64,000 bases of DNA from W-Chloroflexi-9 sp045863195. GTDB lineage: Bacteria > Chloroflexota > Dehalococcoidia > UBA2979. Shown here piece after piece: positions 29,801-37,008 of this stretch. Within the stretch, counting starts at the first letter, position 1, and each line of letters starts with the position of its first letter. The stretch is taken from the NCBI GenBank assembly GCA_045863195.1, contig BTUI01000003.1:1-64000 (forward strand), given 5' to 3'. A program made the translations under genes and the position numbers. A model generated the notes under the pieces. That model did no database searches. It worked only from the letters and a program-made list of their open reading frames with translations, and was not told the DNA's origin.

Positions 29801-30226
29801 GGGTGGGCCGGCATCCTGGCGATCGCGTTCGGCGCGGTCCTGCTGCTCTCCGCGATCGGGTTCATCGTCTACTCCTACCTCACCGCCCAGCAGCGAGGGC
29901 TGGAGTTCGCGATCCTGCGGACGCTCGGGTTCTCCCGCGTGCAGGTGTTCGGGGTGGTGCTCTTCGAGCACCTGTTCATCATCGCGGCCGGGATGGGGCT
30001 CGGGACGGCGGTCGGGCTGCGCCTCGGGCGGCTCATGCTCGGCCTCCTCGCGGTGGACGAGCGCGGGGCGGCGGTGCTGCCGCCGTTACAACTGCGCGTG
30101 TCATGGGTGGAGGTCGTGGCGGTCTGGGGCATCCTCGGGGTGGTGTTCATCGCTACCATCGCCGCGGTGGTGGCGATGTACTTCCGCCTCGCCGTCCACC
30201 GCGTGCTGAGGATTGGCGACGCCTGA
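26837..30226 (+). CDS. Large FtsX-like ABC transporter permease
   Basis: 1,129-residue membrane protein of the FtsX/MacB-like permease class. An N-terminal span (about 23-45) precedes a large extracytoplasmic region (about 50-310). A first group of three spans follows (around 318-340, 365-385, 405-425), then two or three further spans (about 455-560), a second large extracytoplasmic region (about 580-985) and three final spans (around 995-1020, 1045-1070, 1095-1118). Two FtsX domains in one chain can form a whole transporter core. Such systems move lipids, lipoproteins or peptides; the substrate is unknown. The stop overlaps the first ATPase start (ATGA). Confidence 0.85.
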   Translation: MPRMLRYRSLPRLALRRMSRNWRLLLSVVAGTLVAAAILSATAVYADAIRDLGLRYALGQRDPRSLDLVVSQSNIPVSAARNADTRARQDAAVGRVLGDAAGEVVRQGTTATLFPSAPGTPPGAAPDRPRANLLFRTGLDEHVEIVAGAYPSAPAGGPIEVLVGTATAEAAGITVGQEFGLTPFWDASARPVRVRVAGIAREREPAGRYWGASTVRLDASSPNWVTYRLFVPEQTFFGALVAALPTVSADYRTQYLVRLDELNARRALEVAFGLASLTRVLNAVDDRVTVESGLEPVLRTFDEKLFFTRIPLLVLLLQVGGIVAYYLVMVSTMLIERQAAEIATMRSRGATTPQLLAMYGVEGAALALLATLAGPPLAGLIIGALGPTPAFSALSGGGALEVHIGTAAYVLAVAGAVLAFLSLMVPAWFATRDTVVEFKRGVARPKPVPLILRYYMDVVFVLVVAAVFWRLSQQDGLVSESIFGEAQVDPFLLATPAVFMLTVGIVFLRLFPVVLRGIAWVLGWTRSVAILAGMRSLVRNPTHYTRLVLLLMFATGVGMFGATFSATLSRSYDDRALYVSGADVRATGLVAPAFQGDAAVREAIEAVPAEATSPVVRATGFGYLGRETVDLQFLGVDPATFGAVAYFRDDFAPEPLAAILEGVGGDGAVEGARGAVLPPDAAQVGIWARFPDIRGRVSLGVSLRDATGRVSHRALGTTRPDHIATETWTLFAADLATPRTRNGAVSNEPALVAPVELLGVWFIPAGRIASQRGVVLFGPAVTTASPLTDATEVGGLAERTAAWPDARLVHDFTQPGFDVVRNLTQVAVQDQTRVATEGPPGIASSLRFEWVDTAGAPTFRGLAAAYAAPPVPVYLSRREAERLGVQPGGVFRASLSGRYIDLQFAGAVDYFPTFDPNGRGGIAVADASRLVAAVNASLPDRWLLTNEAWFASDEPGATAAALEPLQPREVVQRAAVQATQQEDPLVAAGWAGILAIAFGAVLLLSAIGFIVYSYLTAQQRGLEFAILRTLGFSRVQVFGVVLFEHLFIIAAGMGLGTAVGLRLGRLMLGLLAVDERGAAVLPPLQLRVSWVEVVAVWGILGVVFIATIAAVVAMYFRLAVHRVLRIGDA

Positions 30227-31128
30227 TGGTCCACGCCCCCACCGAGCCGCCGCCGTACATCCACTGCGAAGACCTGTTCAAGATCTACAAGTCGGACGAC
30301 CTGGAGGTGGTCGCCCTCCGCGGCCTCGACCTCCGGGTCGAACGCGGCGAGATGATGGCGATCGTCGGCGCGTCCGGCTCCGGGAAGTCCACGCTGCTCA
30401 ACATCCTCGCGGGCCTCGACCAGCCCTCCGCCGGACGCATCCGCGTGGGCGACCGCGACCTCCTGACGATGCGCGAGGAAGACCTGGTCGACTACCGCCG
30501 GCGGGATGTCGGCTTCGTGTGGCAGCAGACCGGCCGCAACCTCATCCCCTACCTCGGCGCGCTCGAGAACATCGAGGTGCCCATGGCGCTGGAGGGCGTC
30601 CCGCGCGCGGCGGCGCGCGAGCGGGCGCGTGCGCTCCTCGAACAGGTGGGACTGGCGAGCAAGGCGCGCAACCGCCCGACGGAACTCTCCGGCGGCGAGC
30701 AGCAGCGCGTGGCGATCGCCGTCGCGCTCGCGAACGAGCCGCCACTCCTGCTCGCCGACGAGCCGACTGGCGAACTCGACTCCGCGACCGCGGACGAGGT
30801 ATTCGCGCTGCTCACCCGCCTGAACCGTGAGACCGGCGTCACGATCGTCATCGTCACCCATGACCGCGAGATCACCCGCCGCGTGGACCGCGTCGTCGCG
30901 ATGCGGGACGGGCGCACCTCCACCGAGATCGTGCGGCGCGTCCACTTCGCGCGAGACGAGGCGGAGCGGGCGGACGAGTTCGCGGTGGTCGACCGCTCGG
31001 GCCGCCTCCAGATCCCGCGCGAGTACCTCGATGCGCTCGACATCGAACGTCGCGCGCGGGTGACGATGGCGGACGGCCGCGTGGAGGTGCGCCCGGAGCG
31101 CGACGCCAACGAGGGGCGCCGGCGATGA
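30226..31128 (+). CDS. ABC transporter ATP-binding protein (LolD/MacB-like), with C-terminal extension
   Basis: 300 residues. Walker A GASGSGKSTLLNILAGLDQP, Q-loop VWQQTGRNLIPY, signature LSGGEQQRVAIA, Walker B LLLADEPTGELD and switch His THD are all complete, as in permeases of the FtsX class. About 70 residues beyond the usual end (VVDRSGRLQIPREYLDALDI) resemble a small AbrB-like beta domain, seen in some ATPases of this type. Starts at the ATG overlapping the permease stop and ends overlapping the second ATPase. Confidence 0.9.
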   Translation: MVHAPTEPPPYIHCEDLFKIYKSDDLEVVALRGLDLRVERGEMMAIVGASGSGKSTLLNILAGLDQPSAGRIRVGDRDLLTMREEDLVDYRRRDVGFVWQQTGRNLIPYLGALENIEVPMALEGVPRAAARERARALLEQVGLASKARNRPTELSGGEQQRVAIAVALANEPPLLLADEPTGELDSATADEVFALLTRLNRETGVTIVIVTHDREITRRVDRVVAMRDGRTSTEIVRRVHFARDEAERADEFAVVDRSGRLQIPREYLDALDIERRARVTMADGRVEVRPERDANEGRRR

Positions 31129-31895
31129 CCGCGCGCGAGCCCGCCATGATCGAGGTGCGTGACGCCACGCGCGTCTTCCGTTCCGCGGGCACGGCCGTGA
31201 CGGCGGTGAACCACGTCTCGCTGTCCGTGCCGCGCGGCGAGTTCCTCGCGGTCGTCGGGCGCTCCGGCTCCGGCAAGACCACCCTCCTGAACCTGGTCGC
31301 CGGCCTCGACCGGCCGGACGAGGGCGAGGTGATCGTCGACGGGCAGGAGGTCCACCGCTTCACGGACGCGCAGACCACGGCGTTCCGCCGGCGGACGGTG
31401 GGGTTCGTCTTCCAGTCGTTCGGCCTGCTGCCGTTGCTCTCGGCGGCGGAGAACATCGACCTGGCGCTCCGCATCGCCGGCGCCGGGCTGCGCGAGCGGA
31501 ACGAGCGCACGCGCGAGTTGCTGACGCTGGTCGGCCTCGCGGACCGCGCCGACCACCGGCCGTACGAACTGTCGGGCGGCGAGCAGCAGCGCGTCGCCGT
31601 GGCGCGGGCGCTGGCGAACCGGCCGCCGCTGATCATCGCGGACGAGCCCACCGGTGAACTGGACTCCACCACCGGCGCACAGATCTTCGGCATGCTCCGC
31701 GAGGTCGCCTCGCAGGGGGTCACGGTGGTCGCCGCCACGCATGACCCGTTCGTGATGGAGCACGTCGACCGCGTGCTGGAGATGTCGGACGGCCACCTGC
31801 TCCCGGAGGGCGAGGGCACCCTCGTCGCCCAGCACCGGCGACGTCGCTCGGACGAGGCGCGTCCTCGCACGGATGTGCCGCCCGTGCGACGCTGA
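31125..31895 (+). CDS. ABC transporter ATP-binding protein (LolD-like)
   Basis: 256 residues, second ATPase of the permease operon. Walker A GRSGSGKTTLLNLVAGLDRP, Q-loop FQSFGLLPLLSAAENI, signature LSGGEQQRVAVARAL, Walker B IIADEPTGELDS and the switch His of AATHD are intact. It lacks the C-terminal extension of its neighbour. Since the 1,129-residue permease carries two FtsX domains, the two ATPases may form a heterodimer with it. Overlaps the previous gene by four bases. Confidence 0.9.
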   Translation: MTAREPAMIEVRDATRVFRSAGTAVTAVNHVSLSVPRGEFLAVVGRSGSGKTTLLNLVAGLDRPDEGEVIVDGQEVHRFTDAQTTAFRRRTVGFVFQSFGLLPLLSAAENIDLALRIAGAGLRERNERTRELLTLVGLADRADHRPYELSGGEQQRVAVARALANRPPLIIADEPTGELDSTTGAQIFGMLREVASQGVTVVAATHDPFVMEHVDRVLEMSDGHLLPEGEGTLVAQHRRRRSDEARPRTDVPPVRR

Positions 31896-31900
31896 TCCGC

Positions 31901-32470
31901 ATGGCCGGCGTCGTCCACGTCCTGTGCGCCACCCTCCGTCCCGACGTCCCGCCCGAGGTCGTGGACGCCGCGGTTGAGCGTGCGCGCGGGATGTCCGCAG
32001 CCGCCGGTGTCCGCCAGACGGTCTGCGCGCGCACCTCGGACGTGATCCTCGCGGCGACGTGGGTGGGCGACCGTGCCGCGCTGGAAGTCTTCGCGGCGTC
32101 GCCGGAGCACATGGCGTTCGTCATGCGCGGGCTCGCTCCCTGCGTGCGCGGGATGTGGAGCGCCGCCTCGGAGACCGAGGCATCGCCGCCCGGCGAGACC
32201 GAGGCGCTGTGGGTGTTCGCCGTCCGGAACGCAGACGCCGTCTTCGAGTGGCAGATCCGCGACCTCCTGCGCAGCCTGGAGGCGCTGCCCGGCACCCTGG
32301 CTGCAGGCGTGACCTTCGAGGAGCGGGACCGCTATCGCGCCGGCGGCGTGGTCGCGGTGCCCCCCGGCCGTTCGGACACCTTCCGCACCGCCCTCGATGC
32401 GCTCCGGCCGTCCTGGGGTGACCTCGGCGAGCACGTGGTCGAGGCGTTCGCGCCGGTGCCGGGGGCATGA
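31901..32470 (+). CDS. Putative tandem dimeric alpha/beta-barrel (Dabb-like) protein
   Basis: 189 residues in two similar halves. Each begins with a strand (GVVHVLCATLRPDV; EALWVFAVRNAD), then a helix of a ferredoxin-like fold. The first half ends with a His motif (ASPEHMAFVMRGLAP) that recalls stress-responsive Dabb or antibiotic-monooxygenase domains. The assignment rests on fold pattern only and no function can be given. It lies five bases after the ABC operon and overlaps the nuclease gene start (ATGA), so it probably belongs to the same transcript. Confidence 0.5.
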   Translation: MAGVVHVLCATLRPDVPPEVVDAAVERARGMSAAAGVRQTVCARTSDVILAATWVGDRAALEVFAASPEHMAFVMRGLAPCVRGMWSAASETEASPPGETEALWVFAVRNADAVFEWQIRDLLRSLEALPGTLAAGVTFEERDRYRAGGVVAVPPGRSDTFRTALDALRPSWGDLGEHVVEAFAPVPGA

Positions 32471-33165
32471 AGCAGCCGCCCGGGAACGGCCCCGTCTACC
32501 GCGGACGGCCGCCCGGACAGCGGCCGTCCGGCCGGCGACGACGAGGCGGCGACCCGCTGTCGACGGCGGGCGAGCGTCGCACGCGACGCCAGTTGAACCG
32601 CCTGGTGCTGGTGGTCGCGGCGCTCATCCTCATCGTGACCGGGTTCACGCGCCTCGCCAGCCGCGGGAGCGAGGACGCCCCCCCGCCGACCTCCACCGCG
32701 CCGCTGGCTGCCGCGGCCGCCACGGCCACCATCGCGCCCGCCTCCCCCGCGACGCCGACCCCCCACCCGCTCGTGCCGGTGCCCGGAGCGATCACCGTGG
32801 AGGTCGACCGGATCATCGATGGCGACACGCTGGACGTGGTGTCGGCCGAGACAGTGATCCGCGTGCGCCTCTTCGGCGTGGACACGCCCGAGCGGGGCGA
32901 ACCGTGCTTCCGGGAGGCGACGGAGCGCCTGCGCGTGCTCGCCGGTGAGGTCGTGCAACTCGTCCCGGACGCGCGCCTCACCGACCGGTACGGCCGTGAG
33001 TTGCGTTATGTCTATACGTGGGACGGCATGCTGATCGACGAGGCGCTCGTGCTCGAGGGCTTCGGCGTGGCGTGGACGCAGGACGGCGCTCTTCGCGAGC
33101 AGATCATGGCCTCCGAGGCGATCGCCCGCGCCGCCGGCGTCGGCTGCCTGTGGAGCGCCAACTAG
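32467..33165 (+). CDS. Membrane-anchored thermonuclease-family protein
   Basis: 232 residues. A basic N-terminus (1-40) is followed by one span (about 43-60), a Pro/Ala/Thr-rich linker and a staphylococcal nuclease-like domain (about 115-232). Catalytic motifs are present: VDRIIDGDTLDV, VRLFGVDTPERGEPC (Arg and Glu) and TDRYGRELRYVY (second Arg). The protein should hydrolyse DNA or RNA on the outer face of the membrane. Two Cys (C160-region and near the end, GVGCLWS) could form a disulfide. It ends the ABC-transporter run and faces the lipoprotein gene. Confidence 0.85.
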   Translation: MKQPPGNGPVYRGRPPGQRPSGRRRRGGDPLSTAGERRTRRQLNRLVLVVAALILIVTGFTRLASRGSEDAPPPTSTAPLAAAAATATIAPASPATPTPHPLVPVPGAITVEVDRIIDGDTLDVVSAETVIRVRLFGVDTPERGEPCFREATERLRVLAGEVVQLVPDARLTDRYGRELRYVYTWDGMLIDEALVLEGFGVAWTQDGALREQIMASEAIARAAGVGCLWSAN

Positions 33166-33171
33166 GCGGCC

Positions 33172-33954
33172 CTACTCACCGATGTTCGTCAGTTCGAAGA
33201 CGATGTCGCTGTTGTCCCACCGCAGCACCTGGTGCGGCGCCTCCGCGTTCACCCACGCGGTGCGCACCGCGCGGCCGTTGCGGAAGATCAGCCGCCACGC
33301 CTCGAACTCCCCGGCCGGCACGGTGATCGTCTCGCGCTGCGGCACCTGCAGGTTCACGGTCTGCTGGCTCTGCTCCACCGGGTTCGCGGAGACGTAGTTC
33401 TGGTTGAAGCCCTCCTCGAACGCCAGCGCGCGCCACAGCCAGAGCGAGGATTCGTTGTCGTAGTAGTGGTCGCGGATGCGGAGCGTCCGCTCCCGCGTCT
33501 CCTCACCGATCGTCCGCACCGAGGTCATCGTGACGTTGCCCTCGTCGTCGAGGCCGTACGTCCAGGTGTACGACTCCGGCTGCAGGCTGCCGCTCTCCGT
33601 GCGTCGCATCACCTCGCGCGAGCCCTCGACCGGGCGGAGCGTCGCGGCGTCTACCACGACGCGCGCCGTGTCGGTGGCCGGCGTCTGGCCGTCCGGCGCG
33701 GACGCCTCCACGTACTGCTGCCCGAGGACGAGCCGGTCGCCCTCCACGGTGGTCGTGAGGATCGCGTGACCGATGAGTTCGCCGGTGCCGGAGTGCAGGT
33801 CGTACTCCAGGCGCTCCGGGCCGGTCCACGGCGCGCCGGCGAACACATCGCCGGTCGGGGCGCTCGGGGTCGCGCCCTCGCAGGCGGCGGCGAGCAGGCC
33901 GAGGAGCGCGACGAGCGGCAGGAACAGCGCCGGAGGGCGCGAGGCGATGTTCAC
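33172..33954 (-). CDS. Predicted lipoprotein of unknown function
   Basis: 260 residues from a GTG at 33954 that overlaps the threonine aldolase stop. The N-terminal signal (ALFLPLVALLGLLAAAC) ends in a Cys that fits a relaxed lipobox. The mature part is a run of beta strands with alternating hydrophobic residues (LEYDLHSGTGELIGHAILTT, then ETITVPAGEFEAWRLIF), a pattern seen in DUF3108-like periplasmic proteins. No catalytic motif is seen. Its partner or ligand is unknown. Confidence 0.7.
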   Translation of the reverse strand: MNIASRPPALFLPLVALLGLLAAACEGATPSAPTGDVFAGAPWTGPERLEYDLHSGTGELIGHAILTTTVEGDRLVLGQQYVEASAPDGQTPATDTARVVVDAATLRPVEGSREVMRRTESGSLQPESYTWTYGLDDEGNVTMTSVRTIGEETRERTLRIRDHYYDNESSLWLWRALAFEEGFNQNYVSANPVEQSQQTVNLQVPQRETITVPAGEFEAWRLIFRNGRAVRTAWVNAEAPHQVLRWDNSDIVFELTNIGE

Positions 33955-34988
33955 GCGACGGCCGGGAGCGACTGCAGCACCGCGCGGATGCGCGGGATCG
34001 CCGCCTCGATCTGCTCGGCGGTCACGTCCAGGTGACACACCATCCTGACCCGCTGTGGTGATGTCCCGGTGCAGAGCACGCCCTCCTCCGCCAGCCGGCG
34101 GCGGAACTCCGCGCCGTCCACCCCGTCCAGGGTGAAGAAGACCAGGTTGGTGTCGACCCCGGCGGGGTCCATGCGCACGTGCGGCATCTCCGCGACGGCG
34201 GAGGCGAGGCGTCGCGCGTTCGCGTGGTCCTCCGCCAGCCGCTCCACGTGATGCTCCAGCGCGTACAGCGCACCGGCCGCGATCACGCCGGACTGGCGCA
34301 TGGAACCGCCCAGCAGCCGCCGGTTGACGCGCGCGCGGTCGATGAACTCGCGCGGGCCGCAGAGCACCGACCCGACCGGCGCGCCGAGGCCCTTCGAGAA
34401 GCAGAACGAGACGGTGTCCGCCTCCGCGACCAGCGTCTTCGCGTCCGTCTCCAGCGCCACCGCGGCGTTGAAGATGCGCGCACCGTCCACGTGGACGCGG
34501 ACGCCGCGCTCGTGCGCCACGTCCGCGACAGCGCGCATCTCGCTCGCGGTCAGCGCGGCGCCGCCGCAGCGGTTGTGGGTGTTCTCCAGGCAGACGACGG
34601 TGGTCCGCGGCCACGTCTCGCGGATCAGCCCGCGCACCTCGGACGGGTCGATGCGGCCGCGCTCGTCGTTGCGGGCGGCGCGCACGGGGATCCCGCCGAG
34701 CACGCTCGACCCCATGCCCTCGTGGTTCAGGATGTGCGACTCGCTCCCGGCGATCGCCTCGTCGCCGCGCCCGCAGTGCGTGAGCAGCGCGACGAGGTTC
34801 GCCATGGTGCCACTGGGCACGAGGAGCGCCGCTTCCTTGCCGATGCGCGCGGCGGCGGCGGCCTCCAGCGCCTTCACCGAGGGGTCATCGCCCAGCAGGT
34901 CGTCGCCGACCTCGGCGCGTGCGATCGCCTCGCGCATCTCGGCGGTGGGCCGGGTGACGGTGTCGGAACGCAGGTCGATGACGTCCAC
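33951..34988 (-). CDS. ltaE: Low-specificity L-threonine aldolase
   Basis: PLP enzyme that splits threonine to glycine and acetaldehyde. About 345 residues. Conserved blocks are VIDLRSDTVTRPTAEM at the start, GDDLLGDDPSVKALE, LVPSGTMANLVALL, LENTHNRCGGA, HVDGARIFNAAVAL and the PLP lysine in SFCFSKGLGAPVGSVL. A GTG at 34988 is preferred as start because GGAGG lies six bases before it and it gives the family's N-terminus; an ATG 27 bases further up is possible. Confidence 0.93.
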   Translation of the reverse strand: MDVIDLRSDTVTRPTAEMREAIARAEVGDDLLGDDPSVKALEAAAAARIGKEAALLVPSGTMANLVALLTHCGRGDEAIAGSESHILNHEGMGSSVLGGIPVRAARNDERGRIDPSEVRGLIRETWPRTTVVCLENTHNRCGGAALTASEMRAVADVAHERGVRVHVDGARIFNAAVALETDAKTLVAEADTVSFCFSKGLGAPVGSVLCGPREFIDRARVNRRLLGGSMRQSGVIAAGALYALEHHVERLAEDHANARRLASAVAEMPHVRMDPAGVDTNLVFFTLDGVDGAEFRRRLAEEGVLCTGTSPQRVRMVCHLDVTAEQIEAAIPRIRAVLQSLPAVA

Positions 34989-35087
34989 GGGTGCCCTCCA
35001 GGCGGCGTCCGTCACGGGAGCGCGCCGAGGGCGAGCGTAGCATCGGCGCCGGTCAGATTCTGCGGGAACTCGCGGGGGACGGTCGGG

Positions 35088-35543
35088 TCAGGAGGAGGCG
35101 TCGCGCTGCCAGAGCGTCTGGTAGCCCTCGCCACCGCGGATCATCGCGACGAGGTCCGCGCGTTCGAGGCGCATCCCCTCGCGGAAGGCGAGGGCGGTGC
35201 GGTCCGCGGCCGGCTCACCGCCGATGGCGATCATGCGGCGCTCGATGTCCTCCCAGATCCCGACCTCGCGGAGCGCCTTCAGGGAGCGCGGCCACTGGAA
35301 CACCGTGATCTGGTCCGGCAACGGCATGCCCGGCCGCTCCTTCTGGAGAAACCGGTAGCGCTCCTCCGCGGAACTCACGGGCGGCACCAGGCGGATGTAC
35401 GGCATGCCGTCATCGTCCGGGCGGGAGTCGACGAGCAGGCGCTGCTCGATCATCGAGAAGCGGATGACGAACACGTCCGCCGTCTCCACCACGCGGCGGA
35501 TCGCGTCGATGTCGATGCCCTCGGGGTCGGGTCGTCCGGCCAT
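35088..35543 (-). CDS. Hypothetical protein
   Basis: 151 residues, soluble, no signal peptide or span. It is rich in charged residues and has the composition of a real protein (for example VVETADVFVIRFSMIEQRLL and ITVFQWPRSLKALREVGIWE). No domain is recognised. It is a single gene between ltaE and the CcdA-like gene on the same strand. Confidence 0.65.
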   Translation of the reverse strand: MAGRPDPEGIDIDAIRRVVETADVFVIRFSMIEQRLLVDSRPDDDGMPYIRLVPPVSSAEERYRFLQKERPGMPLPDQITVFQWPRSLKALREVGIWEDIERRMIAIGGEPAADRTALAFREGMRLERADLVAMIRGGEGYQTLWQRDASS

Positions 35544-35590
35544 GCGCCCAGTCTACGCCCTCGGAGGGCGGGCGGTCGCACGGGCCGCGG

Positions 35591-36376
35591 TCAACGGATC
35601 TGGAAGGTGCGGTCCAGGTACGGGATGCGGATCAGCCCGGTCATCTGCAGGCCGAAGACAATGAGGATCACGCCGCCGATCTTCGTCAGCAGGTCGAGTT
35701 GCCCCGTGACCATGCTCCCCACGAGGCCCGCCGAGGCGCCGACGACCGTGAAGACGATCGTGAAGCCAATGACGAACGCGAGCGCGTTCCCCATGACCCG
35801 TGCGCGTGCGGCCGTGCCGCCCTCCGCACCGCCCAGGACCGCCTCACCCGCGATGTTCACGAGGTAGGCCGGCACCAGCGGCAGGACGCAGGGCGAGAGG
35901 AACGAGACGACGCCGCCGAAGAAGGCGATCAGCGGCCCGAGCCATCCTTCGAGCCCGCTCGCCAGATCCTGTTCCGCGGAGGCGGTGGAGTCGAAGAAGA
36001 AGCCGAAGCGCTGGAAGTACGCCGCCATCCGCTCGAACTCGCCGAGCAGCATGAGCGCGCCGACGACGATGAAGAGTGCGCCGCTGATCACCATGAGCCT
36101 CGGGAGGTGCGGGTTGAGGCGGCGCAACCTGGGCGAGAGCCAGCCGAAGAACGCACCCATCGCCAGGAACCAGAGACCGAGGCCGAGCGAGTACGCGAAC
36201 AGCAGCAGCGCCCCGTGGTACGCCGTCCCGGAGGTGGCCGCGAGCGTCAGCACCACGCCGAGGATCGGCCCGATGCACGGCGACCACGCGATCGAGAACG
36301 TCGCGCCGATGACGAAGGAGCGCGGGTAGCCGCGTCCGAGCCAGCCTCGCTCGGTGGACGGCGTGGCGGCGCTCAT
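35591..36376 (-). CDS. CcdA-family thiol-disulfide transporter with circularly permuted halves
   Basis: 261 residues, six spans. CcdA proteins carry reducing electrons across the membrane through two Cys, one in span 1 and one in span 4. Normal order is span 1 (SFLSPCVLPLVPAYL), 2, 3 (ending GLIRIP), then span 4 (WTPCIGPI), 5, 6. Here the protein opens with the span 4-6 half (YPRSFVIGATFSIAWSPCIG, Cys34) and ends with the span 1-3 half (GGVVSFLSPCVLPLVPAYL, Cys163; last line FGLQMTGLIRIP). Both Cys and both Pro pairs remain. A helical linker with a charged segment (about 112-145) joins the halves. The start overlaps the small upstream gene (ATGA). It is not a frameshift or assembly break within the frame. 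Confidence 0.88.
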   Translation of the reverse strand: MSAATPSTERGWLGRGYPRSFVIGATFSIAWSPCIGPILGVVLTLAATSGTAYHGALLLFAYSLGLGLWFLAMGAFFGWLSPRLRRLNPHLPRLMVISGALFIVVGALMLLGEFERMAAYFQRFGFFFDSTASAEQDLASGLEGWLGPLIAFFGGVVSFLSPCVLPLVPAYLVNIAGEAVLGGAEGGTAARARVMGNALAFVIGFTIVFTVVGASAGLVGSMVTGQLDLLTKIGGVILIVFGLQMTGLIRIPYLDRTFQIR

Positions 36377-36579
36377 TCTTCGATCCCCAGTAGGTGGCGA
36401 CGCGCGGCGTCGTAACGCTCTTTCGCGCGCGCCTCGCGGTTCAGGAGTCCCTTGATCTGCTCGGGCGGCAGGCGCTTCCCCTCCAGCAGGAGGTCATGCA
36501 CACCGGTCAGGTGGCGCTGCCAGTCCGCGTACGCCTCGCGGTACGTCTGCTTCGGGTCGGCGGCGGGCGTGTCGGCCAT
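36373..36579 (-). CDS. Small hypothetical protein, coupled to the permuted CcdA gene
   Basis: 68 residues from the ATG at 36579. Charged and helical (YREAYADWQRHLTGVHDLLL, then LNREARAKERYDAARRHL), no Cys, no span. Its stop overlaps the CcdA-like start by four bases, so the two are co-translated. Function unknown. Confidence 0.65.
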   Translation of the reverse strand: MADTPAADPKQTYREAYADWQRHLTGVHDLLLEGKRLPPEQIKGLLNREARAKERYDAARRHLLGIEE

Positions 36580-36635
36580 GGATCGAGTGTACAGCCGGCC
36601 CCGCTGGCGGGAGCCTCCGCCTCCGGGCACGAAAC

Positions 36636-36653
36636 GGGCCGCCGGGGCGGCCC
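36636..36653. terminator. GC hairpin at the chromosomal side of the left att site
   Basis: GGGCCGCC and GGCGGCCC form a compact hairpin eight bases outside the left repeat. On the uninterrupted chromosome it would lie directly behind the tRNA-Glu 3' end and so was probably the tRNA terminator before integration. Confidence 0.45.
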
Positions 36654-36660
36654 TGGTACA

Positions 36661-36712
36661 GACACTGGTGACCCGTGCGGGATTCGAACCCGCGATCTCC
36701 ACCTTGAGAGGG
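36661..36712 (-). repeat. Left attachment site (attL): 3' fragment of tRNA-Glu
   Basis: Identical over 52 bases to 47230-47281. On the minus strand it encodes the anticodon-loop, T-arm, acceptor 3' strand and CCA of tRNA-Glu(CTC) and then stops matching (next base c here, t at the right end). No 5' half is present here, so it cannot give a tRNA. Confidence 0.92.
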
Positions 36713-36827
36713 CGCTGGGTAGCGTACCGCGGCGTCCATCTGCGGCCTCCGGGTCGCTCGTTGCGAGGACAAGTGGGGCTCGGATGTCTGCTCAGTACTG
36801 GCTGTTCTACGTGGTATCGGCTGGTCG

Positions 36828-36847
36828 TGAACCCAGTTCTGAACCCA
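36828..36847 (+). promoter_or_regulatory. Paired TGAACCCA octamers near the left end
   Basis: TGAACCCA at 36828-36835 and 36840-36847, 12 bases apart from start to start. The same pair is found near the right end and, inverted, mid-element. Position inside attL suggests arm-type integrase sites. The rest of 36713-37008 shows no gene. Confidence 0.55.
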
Positions 36848-37008
36848 GCAGGTAGTCAGCGAACCGCGCTCGTCGGAAAGGCATCGACCAGGCGAGGCCG
36901 CCCCATCGGTTCCCGCCAAGGACGAATGCGAGCGAAAGTGCGCCGGGCGAACACGCCTCGTATCGGAGTAGGACCGTCCTCCGAGGAAATCCGCGCTCGC
37001 GGATCTGC

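Noticed and set aside
36661..36712. A second functional tRNA-Glu at the left end
   Set aside because: Only the 3' half matches; the 5' half and D arm are missing.
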